Shown here piece after piece: positions 46,901 through 53,700 of a DNA stretch of 54,412 nt. Position 1 is the stretch's first letter; each line of letters begins with the position of its first letter. This DNA is from an uncultured Lentisphaerota bacterium. Its GTDB lineage: Bacteria > Verrucomicrobiota > Kiritimatiellia > CAIQIC01. The notes beneath the pieces were generated by a model, which worked only from the letters and a program-made list of their open reading frames with translations, had not been told where the DNA came from and did not search any database. The stretch spans positions 1 to 54,412 of the forward strand of contig CAISWQ010000069.1 of NCBI GenBank assembly GCA_903889245.1, written 5' to 3'. Both the position numbers and the translations under genes were made by a program.

Positions 46901-47159
46901 CCGCGTTCGAGAAGACCAACTGGTTCAGGTTAAAGGCGAGGCTGGCGTCACCCAGATTGTTGGTGCTAAGGACCGCCCCGCTGTTGGTGAACACCAGTAC
47001 ATGGTTGGCCGCGCCGCCTGCCGCGGGGATGCCCGTGCTCCAGCTACCCGCCACGCTCCAGTTGCCCGTGGCCTTGTTCGTATAATTTTGCGCCGCAGCC
47101 GGCCAACCGGTCAGCCACACGCCCAGCCACACAACACGCCAGCCCGCCCACTTGCTCAT
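37977..47159 (-). CDS. Giant autotransporter-type beta-strand repeat protein with PEP-CTERM sorting tail
   Basis: A 3060-residue protein with signal peptide (about 1-23, ending AAAQ). The body is built of autotransporter-associated beta-strand repeats: recurring units such as GTLTLAGANSYSGGT followed by GTLQLG, predicting a very long right-handed beta-helix rich in Asn, Gly, Thr and Leu. No beta-barrel translocator is present. Instead the C-terminus ends VIPEPATLNLLLLCALACGW and an Arg-rich tail, a PEP-CTERM signal, processed by an exosortase. Expected location is the cell surface or biofilm matrix. Exosortase and polysaccharide genes are not in the window. GAGGTG precedes ATG 47159; the gene is divergent from the GH97 gene. 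Confidence 0.9.
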   Translation of the reverse strand: MSKWAGWRVVWLGVWLTGWPAAAQNYTNKATGNWSVAGSWSTGIPAAGGAANHVLVFTNSGAVLSTNNLGDASLAFNLNQLVFSNAVGALTIVGSAGTTLVFTNNGATLPRMRQFTSTNVTFNQVLNLAANTLFDGSGRGLLTLNSNVFGPGALVVNLTNFNSSGNLSLVAANDFSGGLVISNGAVLAKQVASLGPGAVTVVNGSLFLQAANATYGNNFTLAGTGAGSGALRPTTNTTLTGTLTLSNNATMTHAASTFVMTESGNIQLNSYTLSLNPNNGSNLITGVVSGSGGLTVSGSGFAILSGANDFTGGLTINAGRLQFDNAGALPASGFISNNVGGALVVTGPYATLGEWISSGRLATNSAGSLALVADSAEALGLSVYAGLSIGAAAGRSVTFSGGLFPGAAGYYFGGGGGTITNATPNLFTGVGVNVTIGRGGGGITVLPFDNDASGILTNASGNTLWLGTGGASGWVGATQIVNQGTLVVNRSDSFTNTARFISAGAFYKTNSGELVLTGFNTLTNNVYVNGGTLTLGPTSSNLFGAQDVRVGNVTGATGMIQQVGGFVSATGGGNGLILGAGGGAGYYLLNGGTLNALTTGNRGMLLGINANSTGIFNMVTGVVTGNQMQVARSDAAAVGAIGYFHQAGGSVGLASLTMAGGTAANSSNNLAVLAISNGTFWATSFGGLASGNNSTGQIYIGQGARVTLGAFPVTRGAGSYSEVLLDGGSLGPVAASANYMSNLTHAFITTNGATFDVGLNKDITVAQPLEDAVGQVGALTKAGHGGLTLTGANSFSGGAVLNGGCLTFGAGALPGTGSILINSGGALGATGAYASVNAWLGSGRILPTSSGAIAIVSDNSEAIDFTAGGFSNLFLGAASGTTGTFTGTLTGFDATYRLGGGGGTLNYPASIGAGSNVIIGSPGGVGTVVFTNVNTYTAATVFNAGALHIQADAALGVAPGVPASNLVFNGNAGLQFAASFTLEVNRTLLLNSGATANLEPLGTTNLIPGLITGEGGLNKLGSGVLVLSGPNNYSGNTTNTAGALALGADNVLGSGTLVFNGGYLSSDSAAARTLNNNLAFMADANLGVAGFGDLTLSGAFGDLGTTTRTLTISNSITTLNNVLTNTAGLVKAGPGTLVLGAANTYGGDTLIRGGTLRAATHNVLPVNSTLFIGESTNYGLFDLNGFSQSLTGLLSRSTSDAVTNQIIITAGQTLTINGDVTIGTNLNTSSTALAMTGGGHLVIAKEGGFVRLGVVTGTDLRGKATLDLSGLASFNMDLGTGTLSVAYSGDNSAAYPHSLILAGSNFLKAATITVGGSSLGSIQTLVLGPGSNVFNTATLNLGSGSRDSGHLVFGGGSGSLLLRDTNGTGRVTVNILINNTTTGYTANNLVNLAGHYADLLMGTLTMGDQNRNGVYTNALFFDQGIMDITNLVMGLRGRGVNLVSIGGGTVNLGGVNLSGAATNTGTLHITGGVVTLGGEITNNVGGRGVVTLNGGTLNMQGFNLGTASGFISNLNFQAGTLQNVAELNGGLTPLVKTTGGTLLLDTANTYTGGTIISNGVLLVNNATGLATGPGTVTIHNGGSLQGTGAVAAVVVNSLGRVVPGNSIGTLTMSNLTMNSGSLYDYEFNLGHPQTNDQIVVLGDVAIGGGAFNFYEEGTTTAWTTNGTFYLVRVDGLLSGLLEDLSVNTAPYKKYTFNTNGVWITVDIANADFRWTGGNAVDSYWTSNDNWSVFPSAGVPLIFAGSARLINTNDFAANTKFAGLTFAANADAFVLEGNAVNLTSAVENNSPALQTINLPLVLDGFSRPFNAYSNSLVVNGVISEADGSWALLKNGAYSLTLSGSNLYSGGTFINAGTLIANHSNALGSGAVAITNGALQLAQPLTISGDLSGNAGASIDLGSHVLTLTQAGNSTFAGAITNAGVLAKGGAGTLTLTGTNSYTGGTLLSGGVLQLGDGAGADGVVIGNISNDAALVFANVNPLTFGGAISGSGSLRKLAAGTLTLAGANSYSNGTILAGGTLQISADNNLGATGGSLTFTNGAVLDVGAGGFTLANRAIVLQTGGGVMNVAGSLASTNVISGSGFLVKQGTGTLTLAGTSTFTGNLTNNAGMVAVGGVNALGRGRLVLNNGQLGVANGGGWTVTNQITLLTNSVVDTSGGSLTLSNVISGSFGLNLVSVNPLTLAAANTYSGGTVIGTGVVIAAQASALGGGPVALTNSLLQLAQSLSVSNLTGDATAVIDVGANVLTVNQSASGAFAGLITNSGSLVKGGTGLWTLSGANTYGGSTTIRQGTLQLGAAETLPAGSVLFLGDGATTGGTLDMSGFSQTLGGLVTPVNNPVNNLALTNSVINLGPGQTLNVVSAANSNLVNIGHGTHVILSGGGTLNINDPQGGLLIWGRSNNVAAYLGLDASQLGALNVSVSNIVVGYDKSGFTQGSRNAQWALASNSLITANAMTVGWSDQDGSVKGQVFLGQSNTLNVAHLVLGHYKGFGAMTFAAGLINPVLTLAGTGGTDRANVYIGRLTSGTGVNASNYLMITNAGAAIYANLDQLVLATLDATPSGVNGPTGVFTFDGGVVDVNTAVVGRSLSGVTQGVVNGVLTQNGGVLNVNHTFVIAQRLGSGSITGTVNFAGGTVNSFANLLGGRGLSTLNLLGGTLDLHGHTLGDGANGYISNLVFQSGTLQNVAELNGGAPLIKTGSGTLTLAGVNTHTGETVPGAGELLINSAQALQNSTLNYTNGSASFGPASTSYTLGGLAGTQDIALTNASGAPLAVTFGGNDLPTTYSGVLSHGGSVTKTGAGVTTFSGANTHSGGTTVGGGTLALTGSGAPGTGPLNISAGATLDVTGLGSLTLAGGQSLTNRGTVMGGLIIAYNASVSGGGSFAGGVTNLSGGLLTPGVGGATNFFQNISLSGSSTNLYWIGPSYATHDMSVITNSLTGDGSSPLLKLDLSAYVQNPADAGRTIVLYQNLFTGMSAFDGTNQWFRLSDLGGPSHGLNLLNGTSFYALGNGATNSFTIRYDFNSDGTANDIVLTVIPEPATLNLLLLCALACGWRGLRRRLARR

Positions 47160-47344
47160 TGCGCACCTCGCCTTTTCCGGCTTGTTTCATCCACGCAACG
47201 ACATGTCTGACAGCGTGCGTATAAAAAGCAGATTTTAGGCCGCCTGTCGAGCCTCATAACACCCCCACCCGCCTGTCGTTAAGTTCTGGTAAAAAATCCA
47301 GTAATAGCTATATTCCGCGCCCGTTCAACCAGAAGGTGTCTTTC

Positions 47345-49291
47345 ATGAAAAGTTTCGGGTGGATGCTGGGTCTGTTGTGGCTGATCAGCGGCGGGGCGCG
47401 GGGCATGGATTTGTGCGGCTGGGAAGTGAAGTCGCCGGACGGTAACCTCGCGGCGCTGCTGACGCTGAACAAGGAAGGGAATCTTTCCTATCAAGTGAAA
47501 TTCCGCGGCGAGGTCGCCCTGGCGGATTCGCCACTGGGCATCGTCCGCGCCGACCAGCGGTTCGTCGAGAACCTGAAGTTCGACGCCGAGCGGCGCGACA
47601 AGCTCGCCGAGGACTACACCCTGCCCCACGGCAAGCGCAGCCGCCGGCATGTCGAGGCCAACGAGATGACCATCGCGTTCCGCAACCGCGATAGCGCGTT
47701 CGTCCACCTCATCTTCCGCGCCAGCAACGATGGCGTCGCGTTCCGCTACCGCTTCCCGGAAACCCACCCGGAGGCCCGGACCGTCATCGCCGAGCTGACC
47801 GGTTTCCAGCTTGCCGGCGCGCAGTCGCGGGTCTGGCGGCAGCCCTATGACCCGGCGACGATGTGGACGCCGGCCTACGAGCGCTTCTTCGAGAACGGCG
47901 TGCCCGCCGACACCGCCACGACCAACAAGGTCGGCTGGTGCTTCCCGGCGCTCTTCCAGGTGCGCGACCGCGGGCCGTGGGTGCTGCTGACCGAGGCGCT
48001 ACTCGACGGCTCCTACTGCGGCTGCCGGCTGGACTCCGATGCCACGAAGGGGCTTTATCGCATCCGCTTCCCCGACGCCGCCGAGGGCAACGGCATCGGC
48101 CAGGTCGCGCCGACGCACGCGCTGCCGTGGGCCACGCCGTGGCGCGTCGTGCTCGTCGGCGCGACGCCCGCCGCGTTCGTGGAATCCACTTTTGTTGACG
48201 ACCTCAACCCGCCACCCGCCGCGCCCGCGCCGGCATGGATCAAGCCCGGCCGCGTCGCCTGGAGCTGGTGGTCGGAGCAGGATAGCCCGCGCAAGCCGGA
48301 GCGCATGAAGCCGTTCATTGACCTCGCCGCCGAGCTGGGCTGGGAATATTTCCTCGTGGACGCGAACTGGAATTTCATCCCGGAGCCGGAGTTCCTCGCG
48401 CTGCTCGACTACGCGAAGCAGAAGAACGTCGGCCTCCTGCTCTGGTACAATTCCGGCGGCCCGCACAACACCGTCACCGAGGCCCCGCGCGACCGCATGA
48501 TGCCACGCGACGTCCGCCGCGCGGAGCTCGCCAAGCTCCAAAAGTGGGGCGTCAAGGGCATCAAGGTGGACTTCTTCCAGAGCGACAAGCAGAACATCGT
48601 GCAGCACTATGTTGACATCCTCCGCGACGCCGCCGAGTTCGGCATCCTGGTCAACTTCCACGGCTGCACCATGCAGCGCGGCTGGGCGCGCACCTTCCCG
48701 CACCTGCTGACGATGGAAGGTGTCCGCGGAGCCGAGTGCTACATCTTCGACCCCAAGTTCCCCGCCGCCGCGCCCAGCCACAACACCATCCTCGCCCTCA
48801 CGCGCAACGTCGTCGGCTCGATGGACTACACGCCGGTGACCTTCGCCGATAACAAGAACAAACACCTCACGACCCTCGGCCACGAGCTTGCCCTCGCGGT
48901 CGTCTTCGAGTCCGGCTGGATGCACTTCGCCGATGGCGCCGCCAGCTACCGCGCCACGCCCGACTACGTGAAGGATTTCCTCCGCCGCGTCCCCGTCGCG
49001 TGGGACAACACCAAGTGCCTCGCCGCCGCGCCCGGCGAGGAGGTCGTCATCGCCCGCCAGCGCGGCCACGAGTGGTGGCTCGGCGCCATCAACGGCACCG
49101 ACAAGCCGCGCACGGTCACCCTCGCGCTCGACTTCCTGCCCGACGGCAACTTTGCCGTGAACCGCATCGGCGATGGCAAAGGCCCGCGCGACTTCGCGCA
49201 GGCCGCGCCCGCCACCGTCAAGCGCGGCGACAAGCTCACCGTGGAACTGCTGCCCTACGGCGGCTGCGCCGCCCGCCTCGCCCCGCAGTAA
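47345..49291 (+). CDS. GH97-family glycoside hydrolase
   Basis: A 648-residue exported protein (signal 1-20). It starts with the GH97 N-terminal beta-domain (KSPDGNLAALLTLN...YQVKFRG), followed by a (beta/alpha)8 barrel with AWSWWSEQD, FLVDANWNF, KVDFFQSDKQ, NFHGCTMQRGW and TMEGVRGAE, and a C-terminal beta-domain. Asp409 in KVDFF falls where retaining GH97 alpha-galactosidases keep their nucleophile, while the inverting enzymes (SusB type) lack it. A retaining alpha-galactosidase-like activity is therefore favoured, by analogy only. Glu in MEGVRGAE is another conserved GH97 site. ATG 47345 follows AGAAGG; a GTG three codons upstream is rejected as too close to it. It is divergent from the PEP-CTERM gene. 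Confidence 0.9.
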   Translation: MKSFGWMLGLLWLISGGARGMDLCGWEVKSPDGNLAALLTLNKEGNLSYQVKFRGEVALADSPLGIVRADQRFVENLKFDAERRDKLAEDYTLPHGKRSRRHVEANEMTIAFRNRDSAFVHLIFRASNDGVAFRYRFPETHPEARTVIAELTGFQLAGAQSRVWRQPYDPATMWTPAYERFFENGVPADTATTNKVGWCFPALFQVRDRGPWVLLTEALLDGSYCGCRLDSDATKGLYRIRFPDAAEGNGIGQVAPTHALPWATPWRVVLVGATPAAFVESTFVDDLNPPPAAPAPAWIKPGRVAWSWWSEQDSPRKPERMKPFIDLAAELGWEYFLVDANWNFIPEPEFLALLDYAKQKNVGLLLWYNSGGPHNTVTEAPRDRMMPRDVRRAELAKLQKWGVKGIKVDFFQSDKQNIVQHYVDILRDAAEFGILVNFHGCTMQRGWARTFPHLLTMEGVRGAECYIFDPKFPAAAPSHNTILALTRNVVGSMDYTPVTFADNKNKHLTTLGHELALAVVFESGWMHFADGAASYRATPDYVKDFLRRVPVAWDNTKCLAAAPGEEVVIARQRGHEWWLGAINGTDKPRTVTLALDFLPDGNFAVNRIGDGKGPRDFAQAAPATVKRGDKLTVELLPYGGCAARLAPQ

Positions 49292-49296
49292 AGCGC

Positions 49297-49336
49297 CAGA
49301 GGGCAGAAGTCAGAGGGCAGAGGTCAGCGGTCAGAG
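49297..49336. repeat. Heptanucleotide repeat H2 directly after the GH97 stop
   Basis: Five to six heptads, CAGAGGG, CAGAAGT, CAGAGGG, CAGAGGT, CAGCGGT and a partial, starting five bases after the stop codon. Confidence 0.8.
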
Positions 49337-49360
49337 TTCCAGGCCGGAAAATCACCCTCG

Positions 49361-49411
49361 TTTTCCAAGGCTTGGAAAATTTTCCCCCTGTTTTTCCAAG
49401 CCTTGGAAAAA
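49361..49411. repeat. Palindrome array 9 (two perfect units)
   Basis: Centres at 49370 and 49401, 31 bp apart, with full TTTTCCAAGGCTTGGAAAA-type cores. A further degenerate half-like unit lies near 49343. The array follows the GH97 gene. Confidence 0.92.
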
Positions 49412-49464
49412 CCTGACGGCGGCGCCATGCGCCGCCCGCCCATGGAGGGCGAGCCGAGCCGCTG

Positions 49465-49515
49465 CTGTAGCGGCGCGCTATGCGCGCCGACGGCGGGCAT
49501 AGCCCGCCGCTACAG
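49465..49515. repeat. 51-bp cloverleaf-like repeat, copy A
   Basis: The outer 9-bp stem CTGTAGCGG / CCGCTACAG encloses two perfect hairpins, GGCGCGC / GCGCGCC (loop TAT) and GGCGGGC / GCCCGCC (loop ATA), like a three-way junction. Confidence 0.9.
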
Positions 49516-49759
49516 GGGAACAGCGAAGTCGAGCAGGGTTTTCCTCGCGCCTTCCGGCCTTCCCTGTTCATCTCCCGCCTCATTTTTCTGCCCACCCCCT
49601 TTCTGCCACGAACTCTTCGCCCCCGATTCAGACAAAGGAATGAAGACAAAGGAATTTTTTTCGTGGGCTCCTCCGCATTCCTCTGTCTCCATTCCCTTGT
49701 CTGTTGGACTGTCGCTGCCAGCCACGACGGAGCGTGGCCCTCCAGTTCTTGGGCTGCTG

Positions 49760-49810
49760 CTGTAGCGGCGCGCTATGCGCGCCGTCGGCGGGCATAGCCC
49801 GCCGCTACAG
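49760..49810. repeat. 51-bp cloverleaf-like repeat, copy B
   Basis: Same structure as copy A. It is preceded by a conserved flank containing GCCACGACGGAGCGTGGC, shared with copies C and D; the offset to C is 312 bp. Confidence 0.9.
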
Positions 49811-49854
49811 GGTAACAGTGAAGGCGACCGGGATTTCTTCGCGCCTTCCCTCCT

Positions 49855-50010
49855 TCCCTGTTCATCCCCTCTTCTTTTTCTGTCTCCCGTTTTTCTGTCC
49901 ACCTTCCGCCCTCGGCCCCGCAACATCACCCACCGTGCGCACCTTCGATGTTGGATGTTCGGTGTTCGATGTTCGATGTTCGCCGCCCATTCCCCTGTCT
50001 CCATTCCCTT
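49855..50010. repeat. Direct repeat flanking the kinase/FGE gene, left copy
   Basis: About 155 bp (CTTTTTCTGTCTCCC, then CACCGTGCGCACCTTCGATG, then CCCATTCCCCTGTC) is nearly the same as 54041-54196 on the other side of the kinase gene, in the same orientation. Includes heptad repeat H3 (49944-49982): TTCGATG, TTGGATG, TTCGGTG, TTCGATG, TTCGATG. Confidence 0.88.
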
Positions 50011-50236
50011 GTCTGTTGGGCTGTCGCTACCGGCCACGACGGAGCGTGGCCCTCCATTTTTTGGGTCGCTGCTGTAGCGGCGCGCTATGCGCGCCGTCGG
50101 CGGGCATAGCCCGCCGCTACAGACGGACTGGCAGAAAAATGGTGGGCAGAAAAATTCAGACCTGCGGCACAAGTTCACGGTGGTGCGGACTAGTTCGCTG
50201 ACGGTCGCGATAACAGAGTCTATTCATCATTCAACT
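50001..50236. repeat. Direct repeat, first copy (partner 50381-50616)
   Basis: Starts with CCATTCCCTTGTCTGTTGGG and continues through the cloverleaf unit C, then a stretch ending TATTCATCATTCAA. The partner at a constant offset of 380 bp differs at scattered positions. Confidence 0.85.
50072..50122. repeat. 51-bp cloverleaf-like repeat, copy C
   Basis: Same structure. It lies in a 236-bp direct repeat (50001-50236) duplicated 380 bp downstream. Confidence 0.9.
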
Positions 50237-50451
50237 GCTCGACTCACTCGGAATGCGCCCTGGCGGGCGCGCTACAAACGACGACCTCCCGCGGCCATAC
50301 GTATTTCTCCTCCCAGCGCCGTTGGTAGCCCCGCCGCCAGGCGGGTTCATTCACCATTCAAGGTCTGACCCTACCCGTCCCCATTCCTTTGTCTGTTGGG
50401 CTGTCGCTACCGGCCACGACGGAGCGTGGCCCTCCATTTCTTGGGCCGCTG

Positions 50452-50502
50452 CTGTAGCGGCGCGCTATGCGCGCCGTCGGCGGGCATAGCCCGCCGCTAC
50501 AG
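50452..50502. repeat. 51-bp cloverleaf-like repeat, copy D
   Basis: Same structure as C, in the second copy of the 236-bp direct repeat (50381-50616). Confidence 0.9.
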
Positions 50503-50717
50503 ACGGACTGGCAGAAAAATGGTGGGCAGAAAAATTCAGACCTGCGGCACAAGCTCCCGGTGGTACGGGCTGGTTCGCCCTCGGTCGCGGCTATAGCGCC
50601 TATTCATCATTCAAGGTCTGCCCCTGCTCGGCCCTGCTCGCCCCCCCCCTACTCGCCCCTTTTATTTCGGCCGCCGCTGCGCGGCGGGTAAAAGGGAAAA
50701 TGCTAAAAAATCAGCCC

Positions 50718-53700
50718 TCAGCGGACAACCACCCGAAAACCGAGGTCGCGGTTCCGATAGACGAGATCGATGCTGGCCCGGGCCGCGGAACGACAGCCCT
50801 GCGCGCCGCTGATCCAACCGCCGCCGCGAAACACGCGCGACGACCCCGCAGCTTCCGGGTCCTGTTGAGCCTCCGCCGTGTAGGACCTCTTCCCATCCTG
50901 GCACCATTCCCATACGTTCCCGTGCATGTCATAGAGTCCCCATGTGTTCGCCTCCTTCTCTCCCACCGCGTGTGTCTTACTGTCACTATTGCTGCCATAC
51001 CAACCCGCGCGCGCCAAGTCAGCATCTGTGTCGCCCGTGTTGAAGCGCGTCTTTGTCCCCGCCCGGCAGGCATATTCCCATTGCGCCTCCGTCGGCAGGC
51101 TCGCTTTCAGGTTTGAAGCCAGCGGCAGAAGCTGCCGACCGGTTTCTAGTTTCAGGTTTAGTTGCTTGACGAATTCCTGGCAGTCATTCCAACTCACCAT
51201 CTCCACGGGCAGGTTGGCGCCCTTGAAGTTCGCAGGATTGTTGCCCATTACTTTTTCCCACTGCGCTTGCGTCACCTCCGTCTTGCCTATCCAGAAACCT
51301 TTGGAAAGCGTCACCCGATGCTGTGGGCTTTCATCGTCATCCCGCCCCTCCTCACCCGCCGGGCTACCCATCAGGAATTCCCCCGCCGGAATCCAGGCGA
51401 ACTCCATCCGCACGCCACCGCCGAGGTCCACGGTCATGGCTTCGCCGGGTTGCGGTTCTTTTTGCTCTTCCAGCTTCACCGTTCGGGTCTGCGGGCCGCG
51501 CCAGTCCGCGGTCAGCTCCACCGTCGCCGGTTTCCAGCGTCGTCCCCCCGACCGATCCGACGGATCGGCCGGATACGTCAGGTTGAAAACATAGCGCTTG
51601 TCGCCGGTCAGGCTGAACGTGTGCGGCGCGGTCCAGCTTTGGCCGCCGGCCTCGACCCGCGCGGGCACTTCGCGGCCTTCCGCCTCGACCACGAGCTTCA
51701 AGCTCGGCGTCAGGTTCTGCTCCGCCTCGGCCTTGAGCCGTTGGGCCTCGGCGTGGCCAGCCTCCAGCGCCAGCGCGGCCTCGGTCTGACGCACGACCTC
51801 TTCCCATCGCGCAGCCACCCGCGCCGTGCGCGCCGCCGCGAGCGCGCCCTCCAGCTTGCTCTGCCGCTCGCGGCTCTGCGCCTCCAGCACCGCCGCCGGC
51901 AATTTGGCCAGCGCAGCGGCAAACGCCTTGTGTCCCACCACCGGATCGTTCGCGCTCGCCGCGCCGAGCCGCGCTTGTTCCTGCACCGCGTTCCATTGCG
52001 CGCCGCCGTGGGCCTTGAGCAAGCTCTCGTCCGCTGCCAGCGCCTGCTCGAACTTCGCCTGGGCGGCCTGATAGCTCTGCACCGCCAGCGCGCGGTTTTC
52101 CGAGCCTTGGAAAAGTTCCGCCGCTTTTTTCCAAGCCTTGGAAGCCGCCGCGAAATCACCCTGACCGAACGCCGTCATCGCCGCCTGTTCCTCTTTTTGC
52201 GCGCCGGTGAACTCCGCCGCCGCATCGCGAGCGGCTTGCGCCGACTCCGCCTTCTGCCGCGCCGCATCCGCCGCCGCGCCTTGCGTCTTGGCCGCGGCGC
52301 GCGCGGCGTCGCTCTCGCCCAGCGTTTTGGCGTTCGCAATCACCAAGTCATAGGCTTTGAGCGCCTGCCCCCACGTCTTGCCTTGCCGGGCGGCCTCGGC
52401 CTCGCGCCATTTCAGTTCCAGTTCGTCGAGCTTTGCGCCCAGTGTTTCGCCGCGGTCAAGTTTCTGCGCGGCCTCGCGGGCGAGCGAAGCCTTGGCGTAG
52501 CGGCTGTTGGTCTCGCGCTCGCCGGCCTTGGCCTCATACTTGGCGTTCAACTCCGCGACGCCCGCGCCGTTTTTGCCGACCAGTTGTTCCAACTCCGCGA
52601 TCTTCGCGCCAGCCTGTTCCAGTTCGCCGGCGGTCAGCGCCGCCTCGGCGGCGCGCTGGAGCGCCTCCGCCTGCGCGCGCTTCAGTTCACCCAGCCGCGC
52701 GGTTTCCGCGGCGGCCGCGGCGGCTTTGGTGCGGCTCGCTGCATTCGACTCATAGGTCCTATAGGACGCATAGGCAAGCAGCGCGACCACCACCGCCGCC
52801 GCCAGGCCCAGCCACACCTTCCTGCCCGGTGTGCTCTGTGCCCGCTGTGGCAAAATCTTCTTCCCGCCGAGCGCGTCCACAAACTCGGTGCAGGAGGCAA
52901 AGCGTTGCTCGCGCTCCTTGGCCAGCGCGCGCAGCAGCACGGTCCAAGTCTTGGCATCCATGCCATCCGGTTTCTTGGGCGCGCTGTTCAAGACGGCCCG
53001 GCGCAGCACGTCGGCGTCGGGACTCTCGAACGGCAGGCGGCCGGCGAGCAGTTCATAGGCGAGCACAGCGAAGGCATATTGGTCGGTGCGGGCGTCCTGA
53101 TATTGGCCTTCCCACTGTTCCGGGGCCATGTAGGGGCCGGTGCCGCTGGTGCCGTAGCGGACGTGGCTGACGCGGCTCATGCTGGTGTGGACTTGCGTCG
53201 CCAGCCCAAAATCCAGCACCTTGACGCCGCCGTCCGGCGCAATCATCACGTTCGCCGGTTTGATGTCGCGGTGAATGATCTTCTGGCCGTGGGCGTAGTC
53301 CAGCGCCGCCGCCATCTGGCGCAGTACCGGAAGAACCTGCTCCAATTCAGGTTTCAGGTTTCCAGTTTCAGGTTTCCGGCTTTGCTTCTGCCATTTTCGC
53401 AGGCTGACGCCCGGCGCGTACTCCATGATCAGATAGTAGTCGCCGGCGCTGTCGCGTTCGAGGGTCTTGACGGTGCAGATGTTGGGATGAGCCAGCCGGG
53501 AGACCAGTTGGAAGTTCTCGCGGACTTCCTCCATCTCGCCGGTGTCGTGGGAGACCTCCGGCGGCAACATCTTGAGCGCGACCTCGACGCCGCCGACCTC
53601 GTCGAGGCAGCGGAAGACCAAGCCCATGCCGCCCTGGCCCAGTTCGCCGAGGATTTTGTAGCGGCCGAGCAGGACATCGCCGGTCTTGTAGCGCAGCCGC

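Larger units (their letters stand above)
49292..50717. other. 1.4-kb gene-free repeat region
   Basis: No gene is credible here. ORFs are translations of repeats. The region contains heptad repeat H2 (49297-49336), palindrome array 9, four 51-bp cloverleaf repeats, heptad repeat H3 (49944-49982), and direct repeats of 160-236 bp. Short inverted hairpins such as GCCACGACGGAGCGTGGC also recur next to three of the cloverleaf units. Confidence 0.85.

Noticed and set aside
38557-47210. Several long plus-strand frames opposite the PEP-CTERM gene (up to 800 codons)
   Set aside because: Antisense shadows of a repetitive gene; composition is Ala/Gly/Arg/His-rich with no signal, domain or ribosome site.
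49510-50178. Minus-strand frame of 222 codons in the repeat region
   Set aside because: It is a translation of the cloverleaf, flank and heptad repeats (recurring CSGGLCPP and NIEHRTPNIQH peptides), not a gene.
3601-52144. Palindrome clusters as a CRISPR array
   Set aside because: Units are fully palindromic, spacers are only 12-13 bp, clusters have two to four units at ten loci, and there is no cas gene or leader.
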